Assembly: GCF_014203095.1 (NCBI RefSeq) | Contig: NZ_JACHIG010000003.1 | Coordinates: 1-64,000, forward strand | Reading direction: 5' to 3' | Origin: Prosthecobacter vanneervenii | GTDB lineage: Bacteria; Verrucomicrobiota; Verrucomicrobiia; Verrucomicrobiales; Verrucomicrobiaceae | Length of the DNA stretch: 64,000 nucleotides | Shown here: positions 34,793 to 43,350 of the stretch, one piece after another | Numbering within the stretch: position 1 is the stretch's first letter | Layout: each line of letters starts with the position of its first letter | The notes under the pieces: generated by a model | Databases searched by the model: none | Seen by the model: only the letters and a program-made list of their open reading frames with translations | What the model was told of the DNA's origin: nothing | Program-made: the position numbers and the translations under genes

Positions 34793-36271
34793 ATGCCACT
34801 CCGCCGACTGCCTCTGGTTTTGCTCTGCCTGCCAGCCTTTCTCAGCGCCGCTCCAGAGGATTATTTTGGCATCCGTGTGATCGATGAGCACACCGGGCGT
34901 GGCGTGCCGTTGGTCACGCTGGAAACGACCAACCATATCGCGCTGACGACAGACAGCGCAGGGTGGATCGCATTCAATGAACCCGGGCTGATGAATCGGG
35001 CGGTGTATTTCAATGTTCAGGGCCCTGGATACACGATGCCGAAAGATGGATTTGGTTTCACCGGAGTGCGACTGAAGCCTGTGGCCGGAAAGTCCGTGGA
35101 GGTGAAAGTGCTGCGAACCAACATCGCTGAACGCCTGTGCCGGCTGACAGGACAGGGCATTTATCGCGACAGCACCCTGCTGGGGCACGAGCCGCCGCTA
35201 CCCAGCCCCAATCTCTCGGCGGATGTGATGGGCCTGGATTCTGTGCAGGTGGTGCCGTGGAAGGGGCGCTACTTCTGGATCTTTGGCGACACGCTGCGAC
35301 CCAACTACCCGCTGGGAAATTACCACTCCACGGCTGCTTGGAGCGATGCGCCCGACAAAGGCGGGCTGGAGCCCGAGCACGGCATCCACTTTGAGTACAT
35401 CACGGATGAGAACCGCGCCGTGGCCAAAATGATTCCGCTGGAGGAGCCCGGCGCTGTGTGGCTCTTTGGCATGCACACCGTGATGGATGGTCAGGGCAAA
35501 GAACACCTCATGGCGCACTATTCCCGGTGGCGCGATCTGGGCAAGCGCCTGGAGCACGGGCTGGCGGAGATGGATGAAGCGAGCGGGCGCTTCCGGCGCA
35601 TTGCGGTGCTGGGAGATGAGTTTGAGTGGCAGCACCCGCTGGGCAATGCCGTGTGGGTGAAAGGGGCGGACGGAGACTGGATCTATTTTTCCACGCCTTA
35701 CTGCCGCACACGGGTGAAGGCAGATTATGATTCCGTGCAAAACACCTCGGCGTATGAGGCGCTGGCGTGGTCTGCTGAAAGTGACGATTACGTGTGGCAA
35801 AAGGCGCTGCCGCCCACGACGCAGAAAGATGAGGAGAAGCTGATCGCGGAAAAGAAAATGCCCGCTGAAAAGGCACGAATGCAGGTGGTGGATGCCCAGA
35901 CAGGAAAGCCGGTGCGACTGCATGCCGGCAGCATGCACTGGAACAAGCACCGCGAGCGCTGGATCATGATTGCCGTGCAGCAGGAGGGCGGAGACTCCTA
36001 TCTCGGAGAGGTGTGGTATGCCGAGGCAAAGCAGATCGACGGCCCCTGGCGAAAGGCGGTCAAAATTGCCACACACCCGAAGTACAGCTTCTACAATCCG
36101 AGCCATCACGCTTTCTTCGATCAGCAAGATGGTCGCCTGATCTATTTTCAGGGGACCTACGCCGAGACCTTCTCCGGCAATCCTGTGGCGACGCCACGCT
36201 ACGACTACAATCAGATCCTTTACCGCCTCGATCTAGATGATGAGCGGCTGAAGGCGGCGCGAGTGGAGTAG
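34793..36271 (+). CDS. Secreted beta-propeller-like hypothetical protein
   Basis: A 492-residue exported protein (signal peptide 1-19, ending LSAAPED). The first ~110 residues look like a beta-sandwich domain with a carboxypeptidase-regulatory-like pattern (FGIRVIDEHTGRGVPLVTLETTN, LTTDSAGWIAF). The rest has the repeated strand pattern and Asp/Trp-rich loops of a five-bladed propeller (KGRYFWIFGDTLRPNYPLGNYHSTAAWS, DWIYFSTPYCRTRVKADY, GSMHWNKHRERWIMIAVQQ), reminiscent of GH43/DUF4185 enzymes. An enzymatic role on carbohydrate is inferred from fold appearance only; no catalytic residues are certain. Confidence 0.6.
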   Translation: MPLRRLPLVLLCLPAFLSAAPEDYFGIRVIDEHTGRGVPLVTLETTNHIALTTDSAGWIAFNEPGLMNRAVYFNVQGPGYTMPKDGFGFTGVRLKPVAGKSVEVKVLRTNIAERLCRLTGQGIYRDSTLLGHEPPLPSPNLSADVMGLDSVQVVPWKGRYFWIFGDTLRPNYPLGNYHSTAAWSDAPDKGGLEPEHGIHFEYITDENRAVAKMIPLEEPGAVWLFGMHTVMDGQGKEHLMAHYSRWRDLGKRLEHGLAEMDEASGRFRRIAVLGDEFEWQHPLGNAVWVKGADGDWIYFSTPYCRTRVKADYDSVQNTSAYEALAWSAESDDYVWQKALPPTTQKDEEKLIAEKKMPAEKARMQVVDAQTGKPVRLHAGSMHWNKHRERWIMIAVQQEGGDSYLGEVWYAEAKQIDGPWRKAVKIATHPKYSFYNPSHHAFFDQQDGRLIYFQGTYAETFSGNPVATPRYDYNQILYRLDLDDERLKAARVE

Positions 36272-36341
36272 CCAGTACGCGTGACGAAAAAGGCACACGT
36301 GCAGCCTTCACGCTGCGGGCGGATGCGCCATTCATGGTGGC

Positions 36342-37154
36342 ATGGAATCACGGCGCTGGGAGGATTGGCTGGTCTTCATTGGAAGGGCAGGCATCGGCAT
36401 GCTGGCATGGCTGGGGCAGCTTACCGCGCTGATGCGTGAGCTGTTCATCGGGCTGCGCAGTGGTGTATGGCGGCTGAAGCTGGTGGGGCAGCAGATCGTG
36501 GCGATCGGTTATGGCTCGCAGCTGGTGGTGGTGGTGACGGGGGCTTTCACAGGGGCCGTGTTTGCCTTTCAATCGTATGCCAAGTTCAAGGAGTTTGGCA
36601 TTGAAACGACTGTGGGAGCCATTGTCTCTGTGGCGCTCTGCCGGGAGCTGGGGCCCGTGCTGGCGGGGCTGATGGTGGCCGGGCGCGTGGGTGCAGCGAT
36701 GGCGGCGGACATCGGCACGATGAAAGTGACCGAGCAGATCGACGCCCTGCGAGTGATGGGCGTGCATCCGGTGGACTATCTGGTGCTGCCGCGCTTTCTG
36801 GCCATGTGCATCTCCATGCCGCTGCTGGTGGCGGAGAGCATCTCCTTTGGGCTGATGGCCTCCTATGCCCTCATCGTATACGGCTTTGATGTGCCGGGCA
36901 GCTGGTTCTGGGGACACGTGGTGGAGCATACCGAGGTGCTGGATGTGGGCATCGGCATGTTCAAAGGCTGGGTGTTTGGCATCATCATCACACTCATCAG
37001 CTGCCATCAGGGGCTGGGGGCGGAGAATGGCGCGGTGGGCGTGGGCCTGGGGACGACGCGGGCAGTGGTGTACTCATCCCTGGCCATTCTGATCTCAAAT
37101 TTCTTCCTGACGATCGCGCTGAACTACGTGTCGCCATTGGGGTCGGAGCCTTGA
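36342..37154 (+). CDS. MlaE-family ABC transporter permease
   Basis: A 270-residue inner-membrane protein of the MlaE/YrbE family: an N-terminal interfacial helix, the signature segment GIETTVGAIVSVALCRELGPVLAGLMVAGRVGAAMAADIGTMKVTEQIDALRVMGVHPVDYLVLPR (about 85-155) and C-terminal helices. MlaE permeases move phospholipids or related lipids between membranes with an MlaF ATPase and an MCE (MlaD) protein. Neither partner is beside it here (the downstream gene is on the opposite strand), so the rest of the complex must lie elsewhere. Length and motifs are normal. Confidence 0.9.
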   Translation: MESRRWEDWLVFIGRAGIGMLAWLGQLTALMRELFIGLRSGVWRLKLVGQQIVAIGYGSQLVVVVTGAFTGAVFAFQSYAKFKEFGIETTVGAIVSVALCRELGPVLAGLMVAGRVGAAMAADIGTMKVTEQIDALRVMGVHPVDYLVLPRFLAMCISMPLLVAESISFGLMASYALIVYGFDVPGSWFWGHVVEHTEVLDVGIGMFKGWVFGIIITLISCHQGLGAENGAVGVGLGTTRAVVYSSLAILISNFFLTIALNYVSPLGSEP

Positions 37155-37161
37155 GGATTGA

Positions 37162-38040
37162 TCAATGTTTCGAGCCCGAGGCTTCTTGCGTTTTGATCCA
37201 CTGAATGCCTAGCGGAATGCCCTCATTCAGCATGGAGTCGTAATGATCGCCGGTGGACACTTCGACATGCTTGACTGTCTTGCCTGCCTTCTGCAGACGT
37301 TCAACATAGGCGTTGATGCTGGCAGGTGGGATCTTGGAATCATCCAGCGCATTGAAAAGCAGGGTCGGACAGTTAATTTGCTCCGCATTACGGAACGGTG
37401 AGTTTTCCTCGACAAATCTGCGAAACCCTGGGACGCCGCTGTCGAGTTGAGAGATGACTTTGGCACCGTAGTGTTTCTCCAGATCGGTTGCGGGTGCGTA
37501 GGCGATGCAGCCGCGCAGCGAGGGCAATTTTTGAGCGAGATTCAATGCCACGACAGCAGCGGAGCTATGGCCGACGGCATAGACTGAAGAGGTGCTGAGA
37601 AAGGAATGTTTTGCTCTGGCCAGTTGCAGCGCCGCAGCGGCATCCTTGAGGCCGCCCTGGCTTTGAATGAAAGAAGAGATGGCTTTGATGACACCTGCAT
37701 CGGTAACTGGATCATCAGGCCATGGGCCGCTCAGACTGTAGGCCACGACGGCAAAGCCTGCTTTCACATAGGGCAGGTGCTCGGGCACATCGCCATCTCC
37801 CAGAGCCATTCCGTGAAACATGCGCGTACCAGCCGCTGCGATCAGGATGCAGGGAATGGAGCCCCCTTTCATGGTGGAGGAATGATAGACCCATACCTGA
37901 TTGCCGTTCTCAGCGATCTTGTATTCTTTCCGAACGATGTCCGCGGGAATAACAGCACTGTTTTCGGACGCCGATAACTGGGCCGACGATGTCGATGTTG
38001 CTAGGACAAAAACGGAAAGAACAGACACAATAAGTCTCAT
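37162..38040 (-). CDS. Secreted alpha/beta hydrolase
   Basis: A 292-residue exported enzyme with the start set at 38040, giving signal peptide MRLIVSVLSVFVLATSTSSA; the upstream in-frame extension to 38178 has no signal and overlaps the divergent MIP gene. The alpha/beta hydrolase triad is visible: nucleophile GHSSAAVV (about residue 146), Asp in ALDDSKIPP and His in GDHYDSM. An oxyanion-type HG motif is not obvious, and the chemistry could be esterase or amidase. The substrate is unknown. Confidence 0.75.
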   Translation of the reverse strand: MRLIVSVLSVFVLATSTSSAQLSASENSAVIPADIVRKEYKIAENGNQVWVYHSSTMKGGSIPCILIAAAGTRMFHGMALGDGDVPEHLPYVKAGFAVVAYSLSGPWPDDPVTDAGVIKAISSFIQSQGGLKDAAAALQLARAKHSFLSTSSVYAVGHSSAAVVALNLAQKLPSLRGCIAYAPATDLEKHYGAKVISQLDSGVPGFRRFVEENSPFRNAEQINCPTLLFNALDDSKIPPASINAYVERLQKAGKTVKHVEVSTGDHYDSMLNEGIPLGIQWIKTQEASGSKH

Positions 38041-38168
38041 GACATCTGAGGCTAATGGGCTGCCAGAACGGCCACAATGCAAAAGTAGGAGGCATGCTTC
38101 TTTCTTGCTCTTTTTGAGGCAGCCCGGTAGCCTCGCATGGAAATTCAACCAACCAACCCAACCATCCC

Positions 38169-38903
38169 ATGTCTGCAAATCTTGCTGAAATGCTCGGTAC
38201 GATGATTCTGGTGCTCCTGGGCGACGGTGTCGTCGCCAACGTGGTGCTCAAGCAAACCAAAGGCAACAATGCCGGCTGGATCGTGATCACCGCAGGCTGG
38301 GCATTGGCTGTGGCGATAGCGGTTTACTGCGTCAACTCCATCAGCGGTGCGCATTTGAATCCTGCGGTGACTCTCGGGCTGGCGGCCATTGGCAAATTCA
38401 GCTGGGCAATGGTTCCAGGGTACATCACCGCACAGCTGGTGGGTGGTTTCCTCGGCGGCATTCTCGTCTGGCTGGCCTACCTGCCACACTGGCCAGCAAC
38501 AGAGTCTGCCGGGGACAAGCTGGCGGTCTTCAGCACCGGCCCTGCCATTCGCCATACGGTTGGAAATGTGGTCTGCGAAGTGATCGGCACCGCGATGCTG
38601 ATGCTCGGCATCCTGGCCATCCTCTCTCCTGCCAATTTGGTGCCGAATTCCGGCTTCGACAAAGGCCTGGCCCCGGCGCTCGTCGGTCTGCTGGTGGGCT
38701 CGATTGGTCTTTCGCTCGGTGGCCCCACCGGCTATTCACTCAACCCCGCACGCGACCTCGGCCCGCGCATCGCCCACTTTGTGCTGCCCATTCCTGGCAA
38801 AGGCGATTCCGACTGGGGCTATGCCTGGATTCCAGTGGTGGGTCCGATCATTGGCGGAGTCGTCGGAGCGCTGGTTTATAAGGCGCTGTGGGAGGCTGCG
38901 TGA
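38169..38903 (+). CDS. MIP-family aquaglyceroporin (GlpF-like)
   Basis: A 244-residue six-helix channel with both NPA boxes: HLNPAVTLG (about residue 62) and SLNPARDLGPR (about 195). The Asp after the second NPA-Arg is the GlpF-type marker of glycerol-conducting channels rather than strict aquaporins. It lets glycerol and other small polyols cross the inner membrane. No glycerol kinase or GlpR-type regulator is adjacent. The next gene downstream on this strand is the decayed ORF at 38962. Confidence 0.9.
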   Translation: MSANLAEMLGTMILVLLGDGVVANVVLKQTKGNNAGWIVITAGWALAVAIAVYCVNSISGAHLNPAVTLGLAAIGKFSWAMVPGYITAQLVGGFLGGILVWLAYLPHWPATESAGDKLAVFSTGPAIRHTVGNVVCEVIGTAMLMLGILAILSPANLVPNSGFDKGLAPALVGLLVGSIGLSLGGPTGYSLNPARDLGPRIAHFVLPIPGKGDSDWGYAWIPVVGPIIGGVVGALVYKALWEAA

Positions 38904-38961
38904 TGGTCTTGCAGCGTCAGCCATATCGATTATCTTCACCCAACATGCTGGAGGATGCAAA

Positions 38962-39632
38962 ATGACCCCGGAGCAATTCGCAGCGCAGATGCGTCAAGCA
39001 CGCTTGAAGTCGCCCTTGAAAACACGCGACGAGGCGCTGAAGCAATTCGCCGAGGTGGAGGCCTATTTGCAGCGACACGCCTTGCAGCCGAGATCGAAGC
39101 CCTCAGGCTCTGGGCAGAAAGCGGCGGATTCATTCGGCACTACGAGGAACTAAGCAGGCCACCTGATGCCTTTGGCTACGAACACGAGGTGTGGTTTCCA
39201 AAATCTGGGAGCCCAAACCCGCGTGTGCTGAAAGCCACTTATGACAACTCATTTGGTGTCATGCCTGACTGCAGGGAAGCCACGCCTGTTGGCTACCTCG
39301 AACGCTTGAGGCTGGAGAACTAAATTTTTGGCGATGACATCGAATTGGAAGGTGTCTTCGAGCCTAGTTTTGCATTGATTCGCATCATTACCTCACAGCA
39401 GGCGATTCAAGGCAGGCCTGCCGAGATGGAAGAAATTGAGATGTTTTTCAGCCAGCGAAGCTTTCAGCGTTGTATTTGGCACGGGAAAAATGTCTGGTTC
39501 AGAGATGCCGACAGGGTGATCTGCGCAGACACACACGGAGGCAACATCCTTGTCACCCACGAAGGTGACATGGCAGCCATTGATGTTCCAGCCATGCTGG
39601 CTCCTGACGGTTTTACACCGCAGGAGGCATGA
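38962..39632 (+). pseudogene. Decayed gene: frameshift plus internal stop
   Basis: Three consecutive stretches look like pieces of one former protein of about 220 residues. The ATG at 38962 starts one frame (MTPEQFAAQMRQARLKSPLKTRDEALKQF). Around 39080-39090 the coding sense moves by one base into a second frame (LAAEIEALRLWAESGGFIRHYEEL), which meets an in-frame TAA at 39321-39323 and then continues (FEPSFALIRIITSQQAI, HGGNILVTHEGDMAAIDVPAML). The last part resembles a kinase-like or polyvalent-kinase-type C-terminus (H-GNIL, AIDV). It could be a remnant of an acquired gene. Alternatives are sequencing errors or two or three short genes. Confidence 0.55.
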
Positions 39633-39641
39633 ACTGCGTAC

Positions 39642-41792
39642 TTACTTCGGCGTGTGCGGGACGAGCACGTCCGGGGACTCGTTGGTCTGACGGGCGCGCT
39701 TGGCCATCTCGCGAGCAAAGAGATCCTGTGAGCGGGCCTTTTTGGCGGCGACGACTTGAGGCAGATGCCAGGTGCCGTCGGATTTGAGCACGCGGCCACG
39801 GGCGGTGTCGGCAAAATGGACCTCCAAAATGTGCAGCAGGCGTTTGCGTGCCTCCTTGTCCTCGATGGGGGTCAGCAGTTCGACGCGCTTGGAGAGGTTG
39901 CGGTTCATGAAGTCCGCGCTGGCGATGAAGACAGCGGGCTTGCCCCCCTGGCGGAACCAGAAGATGCGGGCGTGCTCCAGATAGCGGTCGATGATGCTGA
40001 CGACGCTGATGTTTTCGCTGATGCCTTTGACGCCGGGGCGCAGGCAGCAGATGCCGCGAACATTGAGGCGGATCTTCACACCTGCCTGCGAGGCTTCGTA
40101 GAGCGCCTCGATCATCTGACGGTCTTCGAGCGCGTTCATCTTGAGCATGATCTCAGCGGCCTCGCCTTTGCGGGCGCGGGAGGTTTCGCTGCGGATCAGG
40201 GAGAGCAGGCGCTCGCGCAGGCCATAGGGGGCCATACTGAGCTTGTTGAAATGTACGAAGCGCGAGCGACCCGTGACGGTGTTGAAAAACGCCGAGGCAT
40301 CAGCTCCGTAGTCAGCACGACAGGTGAGCAGGCTCACATCGGTGTAGAGCTTGGAGGTGGCTTCGTTGTAGTTGCCGGTGCCGAAGTGCATGTAGCGCGT
40401 CATGTGTCCGGATTCACGGCGCATGACGAGGCAGACCTTGGCGTGCGTCTTCAGGCCAGCGACGCCGTAGATGATCTGCGCGCCTGCATTGATGAGGTCG
40501 TTCGCTCGTTCGAGATTGCGGGCCTCGTCGAAGCGGGCCTTCAGCTCCACGAGCACGGTGACGTGCTTGCCCGCCTGCGCGGCGCGGATGAGAGCGGAGA
40601 TGATGCGGCTGTTTTTGGCCGTGCGGTAGAGGATCTGCTTGATGGCGATGACGTTCGGGTCTGCTGCTGCCTCTTCCACCAAGGCCAGCACAGGATCAAA
40701 GCTCTCGTAGGGGTGATGCAGCAGGATGTCGCCGCGCTTGATCGCGTCGAAGATGCTCTCTCCGGGAGTGATAGCTGTGCTGAGGTGGCTTTCCCAAGGG
40801 TCAACTTTGAGCTCTTCAAAGCCCGAGATTCCAGCGATCTGGAAATAGGCACGCAGATCCAGCTCTCCTGGAATGTCATAAAACTGCGCAGTTCGGGCGC
40901 CGCAGAGCTCGCGGATGGTGCGGGTGTGCTCACGTGAGGCGCCGGTTTCGATCTCGATGCGGATGGCGGGACTCTTCAGCCGCTGCTCCAGCACCTGCTC
41001 CATCTCGCTGGCGAGGTCAAAGGCACTCTCATCGTCCACGGTGATGTCCGTGTTGCGGCTGACGCGGAAGCGGGTCGGGGCGGAGACTTTCTCCGCTGGG
41101 AAAAACTCTCCAATGAAGAGCGTCACGACATCCTCCAGATTCACATAGAGGTACTGGCCGCTGTCCGGGTCAGGTATGGGTACATGGCGCGGCAGATTGC
41201 CTGGCAGGGGCAGCAGCACATGGCGCTTGTCCGTTTGTCCATTGTCGTCTCCGGTCACAGTGCAAAGGAGGACGATGTTCAGCGCCGGAATGACCGAGCG
41301 TGCGCCGGCGTCGTCAGCCACCACCGGGGAAAGTACGGGGAAGATATGCTCGTCAAAATACGCACGCAGCAGGGTGCGCTGAGCCGGGGTGAGTTCGGCG
41401 GGAAGGAGACGGCGGATGCCCTTTTCCTTCATGAGTGGAACGAGCTGCTGATGCAGGATGTCATACTGCCGTGCCACAAAAGCGGTGGCTTGCTGATGCA
41501 CCTGATCCCACTGCTGGGTGGGGGTGAGGCCGGCATTGTCACGCACGCGCAGGCCCTGCTCCCGCAGCAGCTGAAGGCCGCCGATGCGGACCATGAAAAA
41601 CTCATCGAGATTCGAGGCGGTGATGGCGAGGAATTTGACGCGCTCCAGCACGGGCAGGTCCGGGCGTGCAGCCTCGTCCAGCACACGGGAGTTGAAGGCC
41701 AGCCAGCTCAGCTCGCGGTTGATGAAGTGCTCCTCGGTCAGGCGCAGCGGCGGTGCGGATGGTGCTTCAGGATTTGGCGAGGATGATGTCAT
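39642..41792 (-). CDS. ppk1: Polyphosphate kinase 1
   Basis: A 716-residue enzyme that reversibly transfers the terminal phosphate of ATP to inorganic polyphosphate. N-terminal signature FINRELSWLAFNSRVLDEA is at residues 23-41. The autophosphorylated His lies in MHFGTGNYNEATSKLYTDVSLLTC (about residue 445) and the second catalytic His in YLEHARIFWFRQGGKPAVFIASADFM (about 600). All four PPK domains appear complete and length is typical. It overlaps the 3' end of the upstream Ppx/GppA-like gene by 26 bp, so they are translationally linked. Polyphosphate serves as phosphate and energy store and stress signal. Confidence 0.95.
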   Translation of the reverse strand: MTSSSPNPEAPSAPPLRLTEEHFINRELSWLAFNSRVLDEAARPDLPVLERVKFLAITASNLDEFFMVRIGGLQLLREQGLRVRDNAGLTPTQQWDQVHQQATAFVARQYDILHQQLVPLMKEKGIRRLLPAELTPAQRTLLRAYFDEHIFPVLSPVVADDAGARSVIPALNIVLLCTVTGDDNGQTDKRHVLLPLPGNLPRHVPIPDPDSGQYLYVNLEDVVTLFIGEFFPAEKVSAPTRFRVSRNTDITVDDESAFDLASEMEQVLEQRLKSPAIRIEIETGASREHTRTIRELCGARTAQFYDIPGELDLRAYFQIAGISGFEELKVDPWESHLSTAITPGESIFDAIKRGDILLHHPYESFDPVLALVEEAAADPNVIAIKQILYRTAKNSRIISALIRAAQAGKHVTVLVELKARFDEARNLERANDLINAGAQIIYGVAGLKTHAKVCLVMRRESGHMTRYMHFGTGNYNEATSKLYTDVSLLTCRADYGADASAFFNTVTGRSRFVHFNKLSMAPYGLRERLLSLIRSETSRARKGEAAEIMLKMNALEDRQMIEALYEASQAGVKIRLNVRGICCLRPGVKGISENISVVSIIDRYLEHARIFWFRQGGKPAVFIASADFMNRNLSKRVELLTPIEDKEARKRLLHILEVHFADTARGRVLKSDGTWHLPQVVAAKKARSQDLFAREMAKRARQTNESPDVLVPHTPK

Positions 41793-43323
41793 AACCGTAA
41801 ATTTCGCGGAAAAGGTCGCACTTCATGTCGATGGCAATCTGCTCCACCGTGGTGTCATCCGCCCCTTGCGTGAGGACGGTGAGTCGGGTGCCTTCGGGGC
41901 GGAGCTGGATGGCCTTGATGCGCTGCGCATGGCTGCGGTCCAGCGCGTCCGCCAGGCGCAGCAGCGCGGCCAGCTTGAGCACGATCATGCGCTCCTCGCG
42001 GGAGAGGTCGGAGAAGTGCGGATGATTCGGCTCCGGATTGTAGCGGCGGTGATAGCGCGCCAGCAGGGCCACCATCACACGGTCCTGGGAGCTGAGACCA
42101 AAGATCTCCGTGTGCATCAGGATGTAGAGGCTGTGCTTGTGGTGCTCGCGCGGGCTGATGAACATGCCCACCTCGTGCAGTGTGGCAGCCACGCGAAGGA
42201 CAAGCTCATATTTCGCATCCAGCCCATGCAGGTGCTGCAGTTCGCGGAAGAGCTGGCGGGAGAGTGCGGCCACGTGGTCGGCGTGCTTGCGGTCAGTCTT
42301 GTAGCGCAGGCCGATTTCGCACGCGGCCTGCATCACCTCCTCCTGGAAGATCGCGGTGCGCGATCCAGAGGTCATCAGGTCGAGGATGAGTTCCAGGTGG
42401 AAGTCGCCCTCAGGCACCCAGAGCGAGTCGTCACCAAAGCGGCGTGCCAGGGCCAGATTGGTCTGCAGGGCGGGCACGATGCCCTCGGCGCCGGTGTAGT
42501 GCACGTGCAGCTCGCGCACGAGTTCGTCAGGGCTCAGGCGTGCGAGTTTGTCCGTGAGGCTGGCCAGATCGTCTTCGAGAACTCGGTGCGCTCCGTGGCG
42601 CGCTTTGCCCAGACGGGGGGCCACGCTTTGAATCTCCGCACCAATGGCCACATGGTGGTCGATTTTCACATCAGAGTAATCCTGTGCGAGATGATCCACC
42701 ACGCCGCGGATGTGTTCCTCCAGGTGCAGCATCTGCTGGCTGGCTTCTTCATCTGGCGTTGCGATGGCCTCACGCGCGCGGAAGATTCCCAGACGGTAGT
42801 TGCTGTAGGCGGCCAGTCGGCCCTGCTGAAAGTAAATGGCGCGGGTGTTTCCGGGACCGATATGGGAGACAAAGGTGTTTCCCTTGGCCAGCAGCGGGTT
42901 TTTCAGCAGCATGCGCTGAGCGATCTGGTACACCAGGCGGGTCATGTTCCCGTCATCGATCAGGCTGGGGATCACACCGCTGTGGACCTGAAGGCGGTTG
43001 AGGAAGATCTCATGGTTCACCGCCTCCGCGAGGATGTTGGTGGTGAAGAGGCGCAGCTGAGATGATGGGATGCCGTATTCGCGCATGCTCTGCAGAAAGT
43101 CGCGCAGGATGGCGGCAGCCTGATCCACGGTGTTGCGGGAAATGCTGCGGGCACGGAAGATATCGCGTGCCACAGGCAGAGGGCGGTCCAAGCTCTCGAT
43201 GCGGATGAACTGGCCCTTGTCGTCTTTTCGACCGATGACGAGAGTCACAGAGGCAGCGCCTACGTAGATGACGGCATGCTCCGGAGTCGGCTGGAGTGGG
43301 GCGGGGGATGGCACGTCGCTCAT
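41767..43323 (-). CDS. Degenerate Ppx/GppA-like protein with HD-like domain
   Basis: A 518-residue protein with the layout of Ppx/GppA phosphatases (actin-like ATPase fold plus C-terminal HD domain). The two phosphate loops are altered: the first reads YVGAASVTLVIG (normally D-x-GSNS) and the second SHIGPGNTRAIYF (normally DIGGGSTEL). The region homologous to the catalytic Glu reads DDGNMTRLV. The HD-type helix reads AATLHEVGMFIS, with Glu for Asp. It therefore keeps the fold but probably not phosphatase activity. It ends 26 bp inside the ppk1 start, so it may instead bind polyphosphate or control PPK1. Family placement is good; loss of activity is inference. Confidence 0.8.
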   Translation of the reverse strand: MSDVPSPAPLQPTPEHAVIYVGAASVTLVIGRKDDKGQFIRIESLDRPLPVARDIFRARSISRNTVDQAAAILRDFLQSMREYGIPSSQLRLFTTNILAEAVNHEIFLNRLQVHSGVIPSLIDDGNMTRLVYQIAQRMLLKNPLLAKGNTFVSHIGPGNTRAIYFQQGRLAAYSNYRLGIFRAREAIATPDEEASQQMLHLEEHIRGVVDHLAQDYSDVKIDHHVAIGAEIQSVAPRLGKARHGAHRVLEDDLASLTDKLARLSPDELVRELHVHYTGAEGIVPALQTNLALARRFGDDSLWVPEGDFHLELILDLMTSGSRTAIFQEEVMQAACEIGLRYKTDRKHADHVAALSRQLFRELQHLHGLDAKYELVLRVAATLHEVGMFISPREHHKHSLYILMHTEIFGLSSQDRVMVALLARYHRRYNPEPNHPHFSDLSREERMIVLKLAALLRLADALDRSHAQRIKAIQLRPEGTRLTVLTQGADDTTVEQIAIDMKCDLFREIYGYDIILAKS

Positions 43324-43350
43324 TGAGAAGGGGGATGCTGGCAGCGCTGG

